Positions 24,489 to 32,970 of a stretch of DNA of 64,000 nucleotides are shown here, piece after piece. The stretch covers positions 981-64,980 of the forward strand of contig DEIA01000009.1 in the NCBI GenBank assembly GCA_002352225.1, read 5' to 3'. The notes under the pieces are model-generated. The model saw only the letters and a list, made by a program, of their open reading frames with translations, ran no database searches and was not told where the DNA came from. The stretch comes from Flammeovirgaceae bacterium UBA2786. GTDB taxonomy: Bacteria; Bacteroidota; Bacteroidia; Cytophagales; Cyclobacteriaceae. Made by a program: the position numbers and the translations under genes. Every line of letters starts with the position of its first letter. Within the stretch, counting starts at the first letter, position 1.

Positions 24489-27113
24489 TTGGAAAAAGAA
24501 AGAAATACACCACCCAACCTCTTTTTAAAATTCTTTCGCTGGTATTGTAACCCACGCTTGCAAGATTACATCGAAGGCGATTTGCTGGAAGTGTATGAAA
24601 GAAGAGTAAACGCATCCGGCAAGCGAATGGCTGATTTCCGCTTTATCCTAGACGTATTGCTTTTATGCCGGCCTGGTATCATTAAGTCAGAAAATAAATC
24701 ACAACCCTTTTACAATTCAGGTATGTTTAAAAACAATTTTAAAATCGCCATTAGAAATCTGTGGAAGAACAAATCCTCCACCGTAATTAATGTATTCGGG
24801 CTTACTACGGGTATTACCTCCTGCCTTCTGATTGCGTTGTTTATTGGTAATGAGGCGAGCTTCGATCAGTTTCAACCCCGCAAAGAACATATTGCCCGTG
24901 TAGTAATGGAGTATGGTTTTGAAGGCAGCACCGACAAAGTCAGCGGTACCTTTACCAGCACCAAGGTAGCACCAGCGTTGTCGCGCACCTTTCCCGAAGT
25001 AATTAAAGGTGTACGCATGACTGATGCGAGCATGATTGTAGAATTAAATCACGAACCCATTACCGAATCTAAGTTCCTGTTTGCTGATTCATCGTTTTTC
25101 GATGTGTTTTATTACGACATGGTAGAAGGTAATGCCGCCACTGCGTTAGATGGTTTCGATAAAGTGGTACTAACCGAGTCGATGGCGAAAAAATATTTCC
25201 CGCAAGGCGATGCTGTAGGTAAAGAACTATTAATTGGAGAAAATAAAGACCCCTATGAAGTTACCGGTGTTATACGAGATTATCCTGTCGCTTCACAAAT
25301 ACAGTTCGATTTTATTGCATCGTTTTGCTCCTTACGCGTTAACCAGGAAGAGTCCTGGTTCGAGGCCAACTATACTACTTATTTATTGCTAACCGGTGTG
25401 GATGCTTTCGCTTCGCTGAAAGCTAAACTGGATCCGTTTATGGAAAATGAAATGAAGGGCACTGGCGCCTCTATCCGGTTTTCCCTCGAACCCTTTAAAG
25501 ATGTTCACCTCTATTCGCCACATAGCGACCTTGTTCCGAATACCAGTATTCGCTACCTGTATATTTTAGGTGGCATCGCCTTGCTCATTATTGTGATTGT
25601 TTGTTTTACCTACATTAACCTGAGCACTGCAAAATCAATTGAGCGCGCACGTGAAGTGGGTATTCGTAAAGTATCGGGTGCTATGCGTGGTCAGTTGTTC
25701 TGGCAGTTCATTGGCGAATCGCTTGTGCTGTGCACGTTATCGGTATTGGTAAGTTTTGTGTTGGCGAGTGCGTTGCTGCCTGCTTTTAGCTTGCTGATTG
25801 ATAAAAATCTTCAGCTTAGTAGTTTATTAACGCCATCATTTATATTGGGTGTAGTGGCAGTAACCTTGTTAGTTAGCCTGATTGCCGGTGGTTATCCGGC
25901 TCTTGTACTTTCCAACCTGCAACCGGCCCGCGTACTAAAAGGTGTTTTCAAGAACACGCAATCAGCCAAAGTATTGCAGCAATCGCTAACTGTTTTTCAA
26001 TTTGCCATAACGGTGTTTCTGATTATTGCTACGGTGGTTATTCAAAGCCAGCTTCATTTTATTCAAAATCGAAAACTCGGATACGACCGGGATCATATTA
26101 TTTCCATGCGGGTGGGTGGCGATGCCAAATACGATGTGATAACCACCATAAAGAATGAACTAAAGACAAACACGCATATCGTAGATGTTACGCGTTGTGC
26201 CAACAGCCCGGTCAACATTTCCAGTGGATACAGTATGCGACTGCCTTCAATGCAAGGGAATGAAATGATCTCTACCAATGCAAACCCTGCAGATGAAGAC
26301 TACGTTAGCACTACTGGATTGGAACTGGTTGCCGGAACAAACTTTTCGCAAAACCATATATCGATTAATGAAAGTAAAGAATGGGACTATAAGGAGTTTC
26401 AGTTTATACTGAATGAAACAGCTGTTAAGAGACTTGGCTTTCAGTCGAACGAAGAAGCCATTGGCCAAGCAATGGAATTGAACCGGCCCGGTAAAATTGT
26501 GGGTGTGATGAAGGACTTCAATTTTCAATCGCTGCGCAACAACATTGAGCCGCTGGTGTTGTTTACGGCTACCTGGGGAAGCAGAGTTCTGATAAAAATT
26601 AAAGGCGATGATATGGAAGGCACCTTGTCTTTTATAGAAGGCAAGTGGAAGCAATTGTTACCCAACAGACCGTTCGAGTACAGTTTTCTGGATCAGGAAT
26701 ACGAACGAATGTATAAAACTGAGCAGCAACTTGGCCAGGTAATGAATCTGTTTGCCGGCATAGCCATTGTATTGGCCGGCCTCGGATTATTTGGCTTATC
26801 CTCTTATATGATTCAGCAACGGGTAAAAGAAATCAGTATTCGCAAGGTGCTGGGCGCTTCGCTATGGAGTTTGCTTAATCTTCTATCGGGCAACTTCGTT
26901 CGGTTAGTGTTATTATCCATTGTGCTTGCTATTGTTCCTGCTTATTTATTAATGAAGCAATGGCTGGATGGATTTGTGTACCGCATTAATCTGGATGCAT
27001 GGATTTTTATTGCCGCAGGTCTATTCACTCTGGTTATAGCCGTAATCACCATTGGCATACATGGGATGCGGGCTGCTGTAAATAATCCGGTAACGGGATT
27101 GAGAAGCGAATAA
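24489..27113 (+). CDS. FtsX/MacB-like ABC transporter permease with prefix domain, copy 2
   Basis: 874-aa paralogue of the permease at 21225-23915 with the same layout: prefix FFRWYCNPRLQDYIEGDLLEVYE, first helix near residue 95 (INVFGLTTGITSCLLIALFIG), periplasmic domain, helices around LGGIALLIIVIVCFTYINLS with ERAREVGIRKVSGA, a second periplasmic domain and final GIAIVLAGLGLFGLSSYM with VKEISIRKVLGA. As in copy 1 the only plausible start is a TTG (24489), in nearly the same sequence context. The periplasmic domains have diverged strongly from copy 1, whereas the N-terminal prefix and junction DNA are nearly identical. The substrate is unknown. Confidence 0.87.
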   Translation: MEKERNTPPNLFLKFFRWYCNPRLQDYIEGDLLEVYERRVNASGKRMADFRFILDVLLLCRPGIIKSENKSQPFYNSGMFKNNFKIAIRNLWKNKSSTVINVFGLTTGITSCLLIALFIGNEASFDQFQPRKEHIARVVMEYGFEGSTDKVSGTFTSTKVAPALSRTFPEVIKGVRMTDASMIVELNHEPITESKFLFADSSFFDVFYYDMVEGNAATALDGFDKVVLTESMAKKYFPQGDAVGKELLIGENKDPYEVTGVIRDYPVASQIQFDFIASFCSLRVNQEESWFEANYTTYLLLTGVDAFASLKAKLDPFMENEMKGTGASIRFSLEPFKDVHLYSPHSDLVPNTSIRYLYILGGIALLIIVIVCFTYINLSTAKSIERAREVGIRKVSGAMRGQLFWQFIGESLVLCTLSVLVSFVLASALLPAFSLLIDKNLQLSSLLTPSFILGVVAVTLLVSLIAGGYPALVLSNLQPARVLKGVFKNTQSAKVLQQSLTVFQFAITVFLIIATVVIQSQLHFIQNRKLGYDRDHIISMRVGGDAKYDVITTIKNELKTNTHIVDVTRCANSPVNISSGYSMRLPSMQGNEMISTNANPADEDYVSTTGLELVAGTNFSQNHISINESKEWDYKEFQFILNETAVKRLGFQSNEEAIGQAMELNRPGKIVGVMKDFNFQSLRNNIEPLVLFTATWGSRVLIKIKGDDMEGTLSFIEGKWKQLLPNRPFEYSFLDQEYERMYKTEQQLGQVMNLFAGIAIVLAGLGLFGLSSYMIQQRVKEISIRKVLGASLWSLLNLLSGNFVRLVLLSIVLAIVPAYLLMKQWLDGFVYRINLDAWIFIAAGLFTLVIAVITIGIHGMRAAVNNPVTGLRSE

Positions 27114-27120
27114 ATCCTTC

Positions 27121-28347
27121 TTAGAAATACGAGGAAAAACCAAATTGAAATCCCGCTGTCTTCGAGGCTGGATTACCAAACAGATCGGTTTGCCAGTTGT
27201 ATCGGTAATTAAGGCGAATAACTGTTTGCGATGCCGGGCGCCAACTTATACCAGGCACAACTGAGATAAAGCGATCGCCAATAGAGTTTCCAGTTTCATT
27301 AAATGTTTCGAGGTTCCAATCCACATATTCAAACCGGAAAGCTGCATTTATCACCGAGCGATCGAACCCGAAAATTGGTTTGCGGATAAGCGGCTGCACC
27401 ACATCAACAAAACCACCGGCCTGCCGCTTGCCATATTGTTGCGTATAGGTTTCCGGAACATCAACCAAAATGTAGGCCCACTCGGTAGTGAGGTAGGTGT
27501 TTGTTTTTGGTAAAGTAGTATTGAAGTCAACCGCCCAGGTATCCACACGTCTTTTTACATCAAGCACTAATCCATCTTCCTGAAATTTATTATACACTCC
27601 GCCCATGTACGAAAGACCGAGTTCGCCAATTCGTTTATGCCGAATAGCTGCTTTGGTTGTAATGAGGGGTACTCCATTAAAACTTTCTTCGAAGCGATCG
27701 GCATTTAGTTTAGAGGCCGGAAGAAATGTTTTGTTTTCTGTGTTGCTGATGATCTGATCATCGAAGCCATTGGTAAGGTATGCTTCATACGCATACACCC
27801 AATTATTTTTATAGAGTTTCCCATACAAACCAAAACCAACATTACTCCAGATAGCCGGTAACAGTTGAGTGGCCGATACAGGCCGGTCGATAAACTCCCA
27901 CTTGGGGCCATCGTGGTTTTGATTAAACGCCCCAATCGGATTCATAACAATACCTCCGCGCAGATTTAGCAGCGGATGAAACTCGATATCTACTGAAGCA
28001 AACTCGATATTTATTTCTTTGGTGCCGTCTTCGAACTCAATTTCAGACAGAAACTTTATTCGTCTGTAAATACTGGACGCGACAAACAAGGTGAGTCTGC
28101 GCATTTGAAACTGATGGCCCTCGCTTACGCCATCGGTGCCCAGGTGTTGGTAGTTTGCCTCAACATATCCGCCCAATGAAACGGGTAGTTTTCCCACTGA
28201 AAGAAACGGACGGTTATACACAGCGTCCAGATTCATATTCAGTCGCGAGGTGTCGGGCTTTGTTCTTTTGAATAAGGTAGAGTCAACCTGTGCGTGTGTG
28301 TACGTTGCACAGATTAACAACATCAATATGATAACGCTTCCTTTCAC
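27121..28347 (-). CDS. Outer-membrane beta-barrel porin-like protein
   Basis: 408-aa exported protein with a signal peptide (MKGSVIILMLLICATYTHAQ). The mature part has alternating amphipathic strands and ends with an aromatic residue (FGFSSYF), as outer-membrane barrels do. Segments such as GGYVEANYQHLG, QFQMRRLTLFVASSIYRRIKFLSEIEFE and LRGGIVMNPIGAFNQNHDGP resemble porin O/P-like proteins. It is the last gene of an operon with a Rieske protein (4-bp overlap) and a di-haem cytochrome. The cargo is unknown. The upstream DtxR-like palindrome raises the possibility of metal-linked expression. Confidence 0.8.
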   Translation of the reverse strand: MKGSVIILMLLICATYTHAQVDSTLFKRTKPDTSRLNMNLDAVYNRPFLSVGKLPVSLGGYVEANYQHLGTDGVSEGHQFQMRRLTLFVASSIYRRIKFLSEIEFEDGTKEINIEFASVDIEFHPLLNLRGGIVMNPIGAFNQNHDGPKWEFIDRPVSATQLLPAIWSNVGFGLYGKLYKNNWVYAYEAYLTNGFDDQIISNTENKTFLPASKLNADRFEESFNGVPLITTKAAIRHKRIGELGLSYMGGVYNKFQEDGLVLDVKRRVDTWAVDFNTTLPKTNTYLTTEWAYILVDVPETYTQQYGKRQAGGFVDVVQPLIRKPIFGFDRSVINAAFRFEYVDWNLETFNETGNSIGDRFISVVPGISWRPASQTVIRLNYRYNWQTDLFGNPASKTAGFQFGFSSYF

Positions 28348-28778
28348 GAGAGTTTAATCAATAAAGTATTACTATTTATGATTACAGGAAAGCTTCTGAG
28401 ATTCAGTTCGGCCGGACCTTGCGCTACTTTTCCATTGCTATCAAACTCACTTCCATGACTGGGGCAATACAAATGATCGCCCGAAGCTTGCAACTCCGAA
28501 CCCTGATGTGTGCATTTCATCCACAGTGCGCGATACTCAGTATCCGACAACCGGAACACATAGATAGGGTACTCCAAAGAATCGTGATGTGCGATAACAA
28601 ATTGACGCGCGGAATTTTGTTTATCTAAAAAAGCATCCGTTGAAATCAAAAGCCCATCGGCACTTACGCTCCCTTGAACATATTTGGTTGGTGAGCAGGA
28701 GGAAAGAATAGCCGCTGTAATTGTGCCGGTTGCACAAGCCATACAAGATCGGGAAATAAATTCGCGCCTGTTCATCAT
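28344..28778 (-). CDS. Exported Rieske [2Fe-2S] protein
   Basis: 144-aa protein with a Tat-like N-terminus (NRREFISRSC) and hydrophobic stretch, which suggests export after cofactor loading. A possible lipobox occurs at LSSC. The Rieske cluster ligands are visible as C89-T-H91-Q-G and C105-P-S-H108-G. The region after the second motif, with EFDSNGKVAQGPAELNLRSFPV, is the usual Rieske C-terminal part. The stop of the di-haem gene overlaps its start (ATGA), and its own end overlaps the porin start. It may pass electrons to or from the di-haem cytochrome. The partner dehydrogenase or oxidase is not identified. Confidence 0.9.
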   Translation of the reverse strand: MMNRREFISRSCMACATGTITAAILSSCSPTKYVQGSVSADGLLISTDAFLDKQNSARQFVIAHHDSLEYPIYVFRLSDTEYRALWMKCTHQGSELQASGDHLYCPSHGSEFDSNGKVAQGPAELNLRSFPVIINSNTLLIKLS

Positions 28779-29953
28779 AAGCTTTCCAGGAATTGAATTA
28801 GCTTTTTCTTTTCATCAACCGTAAGGGCTTCAAAATTCTCTTTGCTTGTGTTTGCTTCGCCTCCATGCAACAGAATAGCCTGTTCAATACTTTTGGCACG
28901 GCCATCGTGTAATAAAAAATATTGTCCGCCTTGCGAATTTTTTGATAGTCCTAATCCCCATAAAGGTGGCGTGCGCCATTCGGATGTAAGAGCAGAGCCT
29001 TCTGTGTAACCATCATCCAATCCGGGGCCCATATCGTGAAGTAGAAAATCTGAATAAGGAAAAAATGTTTTGTTTGCCAGGGCAGCAATCGGGCTTGCAC
29101 CAGTTTTCATTTCCGGTCTGTGGCATTTGGCACAACCAATAGTGGTGAATAATTCTTTTCCTGATAAAATTTCTGCAGTGGTGCTGCGAGGTTCGGGCAC
29201 TTTCAATGTCTTCAGATAGAAGACAACATCCTGAATAGTTTGATTGGAAATCTCCGGATCTACTTCAGCATGCAAGTAGGTGTCGATGGGTTCGTAAGTA
29301 GAAGCAATTCCAATGTCTTGATTATAGGCCGTGGCTGTTTGTTGCAGCAGATCGTATGTAGCGGCTTTCTTACCAAAGCGACCGATGTATTTTCCATTTT
29401 GCACTATTGAATTTGGCCTTTCGGTTGAATAGCTTTTTAACTCAATCCAGTTGGCAATGCCACTAATGCCATCACCATCTGCATCAAGCGGATCGGCCCA
29501 GGCTAAGAGATCAGCATCGGAAACGGCATCTACAAAACCCAACCCAGTGTTGGCGGGAGGAGTAAAAAGGGAGGACGTTGCGCCCGCAGGAATCTGTTCG
29601 ACAGAAAATCCGGGAACAGCGCGATTCTGAAGTTGAGGTCCGCCCATATGCAGAAATTGATTTCCTGTTTGGTTGGCTTGTCCGAAACGCGCAAGAGTTG
29701 TAAACGGATGTCCTTTACCATCGCCCGGATGGCAACCGCCACACGAAGTGGCAACAAATAAGGGACCGAGTCCGGTAGCAACTGTAAACACCTCATCGTT
29801 GAAGGCAACATCGCCTCGTATAAACTGTAAGTTTTCTGCTTCGGTCAGGCCGGGCACAGGCCCATCTAATAATTCATTATCAGCCGGGGCAGCAGGTTCA
29901 AATTCTGCACAAGCAGTAATCAAGAGCGCACAAAACCAGGTATAGCGTTTCAT
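28775..29953 (-). CDS. Di-haem cytochrome c (DUF1111 / thiol oxidoreductase-like family)
   Basis: Lipoprotein-like exported protein with two CxxCH haem-binding motifs: SCGGCHPGDG (Cys71/74) and GCAKCHRPE in the C-terminal half. Other landmarks are FNDEVFTVATGLGPLF, RFGQANQTGNQ, WADPLDADGDGISG, GRFGKKAATYDLLQQTA and LTSEWRTPPLWGLGL. These match the DUF1111 family, related to di-haem peroxidases and often found with iron-uptake genes. The ATG at 29953 is chosen over an adjacent GTG. It heads an operon with the Rieske and porin genes, and the promoter overlaps a DtxR-like palindrome. The redox partner is unknown. Confidence 0.88.
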   Translation of the reverse strand: MKRYTWFCALLITACAEFEPAAPADNELLDGPVPGLTEAENLQFIRGDVAFNDEVFTVATGLGPLFVATSCGGCHPGDGKGHPFTTLARFGQANQTGNQFLHMGGPQLQNRAVPGFSVEQIPAGATSSLFTPPANTGLGFVDAVSDADLLAWADPLDADGDGISGIANWIELKSYSTERPNSIVQNGKYIGRFGKKAATYDLLQQTATAYNQDIGIASTYEPIDTYLHAEVDPEISNQTIQDVVFYLKTLKVPEPRSTTAEILSGKELFTTIGCAKCHRPEMKTGASPIAALANKTFFPYSDFLLHDMGPGLDDGYTEGSALTSEWRTPPLWGLGLSKNSQGGQYFLLHDGRAKSIEQAILLHGGEANTSKENFEALTVDEKKKLIQFLESL

Positions 29954-29960
29954 CACGGTC

Positions 29961-29968
29961 CAAATATA
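29961..29968 (-). promoter_or_regulatory. -7 element of the di-haem/Rieske/porin operon
   Basis: The minus strand reads TATATTTG, an exact TAnnTTTG match, 7 bp upstream of the ATG at 29953. The palindrome at 29989-30002 lies over the expected -33 position. Confidence 0.5.
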
Positions 29969-29988
29969 CGGCCTGTATAAATAAAAAT

Positions 29989-30002
29989 TTAGACTTGTCT
30001 AA
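29989..30002. promoter_or_regulatory. DtxR/MntR-like operator palindrome
   Basis: TTAGACTTGTCTAA is a perfect 14-bp palindrome in an A/T-rich flank. The TTAG...CTAA frame is characteristic of DtxR-family metalloregulator sites. It lies 36-49 bp upstream of the di-haem cytochrome start and over the likely -33 region, so repression by a metal-bound regulator is a reasonable inference. No such regulator is in the window. Confidence 0.55.
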
Positions 30003-30141
30003 TATTTTTTTGTGATGGGGTTAATTTTTGGCAACCAATTATCCTGTAAATAGTTGAAAACATGAAGCTTACAAGAGTAAAAATCGTCTGTTGGCAGGGT
30101 AGATATTTGCCATCTGATTGTTGAGCAGGGCGCATAAACAA

Positions 30142-30173
30142 ACGGCTTGCTCACTGATTTGTGGGCAAGCCGT
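30142..30173 (-). terminator. Rho-independent terminator of the desaturase gene
   Basis: A 13-bp stem (ACGGCTTGCTCAC with GTGGGCAAGCCGT, one G-T pair) closes a 6-base loop. On the minus strand it is followed by a T-rich stretch. It lies 22 bp after the stop of the desaturase gene. Confidence 0.75.
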
Positions 30174-30195
30174 AAAGTTTTGCTTATAAAATAAT

Positions 30196-31182
30196 CTACT
30201 CTGCTTCTACTGCTTCAGGCGACTGTTTTACTTTATCTGACTTTGCCAGCGGGCCTCGGTTATTCTGGGCTTCGTATTTTTTCTTTAATTCAGCTGCTTC
30301 CTTTTTGTTTTTGGAATACAACACGTGTTTAGGAACGCCTTTCAAATCCCAAATCAGGCCAACGGATTGTAGCCCCTTTAAAATGTAGTAGGTAATATCA
30401 ATCTCCCACCAGAAAAAACCCTGACGTGCAGCTACTTCATAGTAATGATGGTTGTTGTGCCAGCCTTCGCCCATAGTAAGAATGGCCAGCCACAAACTAT
30501 TTCGCGATTCATCATTCGATTCGTAGCGTTGTGTTCCCACTTTATGCATAATAGAATTGATTGAGAAGGTAGCGTGGTAGAGAATGATTGTACTTAGGAA
30601 AAATCCAACAAACAAAGTACTTAATCCAGCTGTGCTGAATATAGCCATAAAACTTCCCCCATTTACCCAACCTCCAACAGCTGTAACCAAAATGGCCAGA
30701 ATAGTAGGTGGAACTAAGTAATGTTTATTCAACCAAACCAGTTCAGGGTACTTGGCATAATCGCCAATTACTTTATAATCGGTTTCTTTAAAATCGGGGC
30801 CTACAATCCAGCCTACGTGCGAGTACCAGAATCCATAAATTTTCATAGAGTGCGGATCGGCCGGAGTGTCGCTGTGGCGATGATGATGACGATGATGTGC
30901 TGCCCACCACAATGCGCCTTTCTGTGCAGTGGTTTGCGACATAAATGCAATTATAAACTGAAACCACCGCGATGTGCTGTATGAACGATGCGCAAAGTAG
31001 CGATGATACCCGCCCGTTACCCAAAACATACGGAACACATAAAGAAAGATGCAAACCATCCAATCAAAAAAAGTAGCGCCAGTCCACAATGCGCCCAAGG
31101 GCATTAAGTGAATCAGCAAAAATGCGATCTCCTGTTTTAGTACCGGCTTTCTTCTAACTTCCGGAACAACTGCTTGTGCCAT
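30196..31182 (-). CDS. Acyl-lipid/acyl-CoA fatty acid desaturase (delta-9 type)
   Basis: Membrane-bound di-iron desaturase. The three histidine boxes are present: GGYHRYFAHRSY, AAHHRHHHRHSDT and GWHNNHHYY. Several hydrophobic helices flank them. It introduces a double bond, probably at delta-9, to keep the membrane fluid, and needs reduced ferredoxin or cytochrome b5-like donors not encoded here. The start at 31182 (MAQAVVPEVRRK) is preferred to the upstream frame. A strong terminator follows. A -7 element is at 31216-31223, and a palindrome further upstream may be a regulator site. Confidence 0.93.
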   Translation of the reverse strand: MAQAVVPEVRRKPVLKQEIAFLLIHLMPLGALWTGATFFDWMVCIFLYVFRMFWVTGGYHRYFAHRSYSTSRWFQFIIAFMSQTTAQKGALWWAAHHRHHHRHSDTPADPHSMKIYGFWYSHVGWIVGPDFKETDYKVIGDYAKYPELVWLNKHYLVPPTILAILVTAVGGWVNGGSFMAIFSTAGLSTLFVGFFLSTIILYHATFSINSIMHKVGTQRYESNDESRNSLWLAILTMGEGWHNNHHYYEVAARQGFFWWEIDITYYILKGLQSVGLIWDLKGVPKHVLYSKNKKEAAELKKKYEAQNNRGPLAKSDKVKQSPEAVEAE

Positions 31183-31215
31183 ATCGGTAGTGTTTCTAAA
31201 TGTAAAAGTGAACTG

Positions 31216-31223
31216 CAAAGATA
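31216..31223 (-). promoter_or_regulatory. -7 element of the desaturase gene
   Basis: The minus strand reads TATCTTTG, an exact match to TAnnTTTG, 33 bp upstream of the ATG at 31182. A clear -33 element is not seen, which could mean an activator is needed. Confidence 0.5.
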
Positions 31224-31264
31224 ACGCGAATTGCGGCTAATAATTCCCTAAGCATTACACAATT

Positions 31265-31279
31265 GGTAAAATGTTTACC
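31265..31279. promoter_or_regulatory. Palindrome upstream of the desaturase promoter
   Basis: GGTAAA-atg-TTTACC is a perfect 6-bp inverted repeat about 41 bp upstream of the -7 element, followed by GAACGAACG. It is a candidate binding site for a fatty-acid-responsive regulator, but the regulator is unknown. Confidence 0.35.
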
Positions 31280-31325
31280 GAACGAACGTTAAAAACATGA
31301 TTTAAAGCAGAAATACATACTAAAC

Positions 31326-32315
31326 CTAATCTGCCGGATAATGTATGCCCGCTTTGGCCCGGATAACATCTAACGTTTGCATTAGCAACAAGGTAAACTC
31401 ATGGGTTAGTATCGGGCTTTCTGTATAGTTGTTTTGCAGGCATTCATTTACATGACTAATCTCATACTCGTACCCAAAGCCTTTTGCTTTTTCAAACTCA
31501 ATGGTTTGGCATGTGTCCACCGTACCCGAATAATATTCGAGCAACGTTGTTGGGCCATGCATGCGGTGTGTAAAGCGAATACGACCTTCTGTACCTCCTA
31601 TATCTCCGCCCGAAGCAAGGTTTGTTGCCAGTGAACAAAACAAGTTAGCAATAGCACCGTCATTATACTGAAAGCGAACGGTACATTGTTCGTCAACACC
31701 GGTATGGGCCGGAGTCATTACCGCATCTATAGAATCTGGTTTACCTAATAAATCCAATGCCATAAAAACAGGATACACACCTATGTCCAGCAATGCTCCG
31801 CCACCTAAAGCAGGCTCGTATAAACGTGCCGGTACGGGTGCCGTAGGTTTAAATCCAAATTCTCCATAGAAGTATTTTATTCTTCCAACCTTACCGGCTT
31901 CAATCAATTGCTTTGCTTTTACATAGTGAGGAAGAAGGCGCGTCCAGAATGCTTCCATCAAAAACACTTTTTGCCTTTTTGCAAGCTCAATCATTTCATG
32001 GGCTTGCCTGAAATTGAGGGCAAATGCTTTCTCGCATAGTACTGCTTTTTTGTGTTGCAGACACAGCAATACATGTTGATGATGTAGCCCGTGTGGTGTA
32101 GCTACGTATATCACATCTACTTCGGGGTTACTGACTAACGCATCATAACTTCCATGAACATGCTTTGCCGGAAATTCTTTTGCAAAGCTTTCAGCTGTTG
32201 ATAATTCGCGCGCGCCAACAGCAACCAGTTCTGCATCGGCAACCAATCTCAGGTCAGAAGCAAACTTTCGGGCAATGCGGCCGCAGCCTAAAATGCCCCA
32301 TCGTATTTTTTTCAT
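31326..32315 (-). CDS. Gfo/Idh/MocA-family oxidoreductase
   Basis: NAD(P)-dependent oxidoreductase. The N-terminal Rossmann fold has WGILGCGRIARKFASDL, then DVIYVATPHGLHHQH and LCEKAFALN (the EKP-type motif, here EKA). The C-terminal domain has LGGGALLDIGVYPVFMALDLLG. The sequence is similar in pattern to dihydrodiol or glucose-fructose dehydrogenase-like members, such as trans-1,2-dihydrobenzene-1,2-diol dehydrogenase homologues. The substrate is unknown. It ends 107 bp upstream of the desaturase -7 element on the same strand, and 73 bp separate it from the YceI gene. No clear operon signal is seen. Confidence 0.9.
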   Translation of the reverse strand: MKKIRWGILGCGRIARKFASDLRLVADAELVAVGARELSTAESFAKEFPAKHVHGSYDALVSNPEVDVIYVATPHGLHHQHVLLCLQHKKAVLCEKAFALNFRQAHEMIELAKRQKVFLMEAFWTRLLPHYVKAKQLIEAGKVGRIKYFYGEFGFKPTAPVPARLYEPALGGGALLDIGVYPVFMALDLLGKPDSIDAVMTPAHTGVDEQCTVRFQYNDGAIANLFCSLATNLASGGDIGGTEGRIRFTHRMHGPTTLLEYYSGTVDTCQTIEFEKAKGFGYEYEISHVNECLQNNYTESPILTHEFTLLLMQTLDVIRAKAGIHYPAD

Positions 32316-32388
32316 CGCCCTAAATTCAAGATTTACTATTCAAAATTCAAAAGATTAAATAGCAAATCCTGAAATCAATTACCGGGCT

Positions 32389-32961
32389 TCACTCTGCTTT
32401 TATTGTTATGTTGAGTTTTATCAAATCATGCACCAGCTCGTCCTTTATACCCGTGTAAGCCACACCAAACAGTTGCCGGTCGAATTGCATGCGGGCCTGA
32501 GCCATAAATATTTTTTCAGTTTGCGTTATGGGTTCTACTTCAATCTTCCAGCGTTTGGTAATTCCTTTAATGGTGAGGTTGCCAAGTGCCAGCAGCCGGG
32601 TAGGGTCATCAGGATGATTTCTAACATCAATTATTTCAAATTTTGCTGTTGGGTATTTAGCCACATCAAAGAAATCTGCATCCTTTAGGTGACTCTCCAA
32701 TTTCTTTTTTGGTATCGGATCGGTGTCTGGAATGTCGGTACAGGTAATAGTAGTCATATCTATTACAAAATAGCCACCGATTAACTTTTCATCTTTAACC
32801 TTCACCTTGCCTTCTTTAATCTTTACAATACCCTGATGATAGCCAATGACCTTCGTGCCTGTCCAGGTTACTTTAGAATCGGCACGCACCACTTTCAATT
32901 CAGTTTGAGCAAACAAGACACTGCTTAGTGCCCAAAGAATAAACAGAAAAAAATACTTCAT
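32389..32961 (-). CDS. YceI-family exported lipid-binding protein
   Basis: 190-aa protein with a signal peptide (MKYFFLFILWALSSVLFAQ). The YceI lipocalin-like barrel is shown by DSKVTWTGTKVIGYHQGIVKIKEG, the central HLKDADFFDVAKYPTAKFEI and the end LGNLTIKGITKRW. YceI proteins bind polyisoprenoid or similar lipids in the periplasm. The gene follows the dioxygenase-like gene by 9 bp and is probably co-transcribed with it. Confidence 0.92.
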   Translation of the reverse strand: MKYFFLFILWALSSVLFAQTELKVVRADSKVTWTGTKVIGYHQGIVKIKEGKVKVKDEKLIGGYFVIDMTTITCTDIPDTDPIPKKKLESHLKDADFFDVAKYPTAKFEIIDVRNHPDDPTRLLALGNLTIKGITKRWKIEVEPITQTEKIFMAQARMQFDRQLFGVAYTGIKDELVHDLIKLNITIKAE

Positions 32962-32970
32962 GTCAATTCA

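Noticed and set aside
26247..26654. Minus-strand ORF of 135 aa in permease copy 2
   Set aside because: It is a shadow of the second periplasmic domain of the permease.
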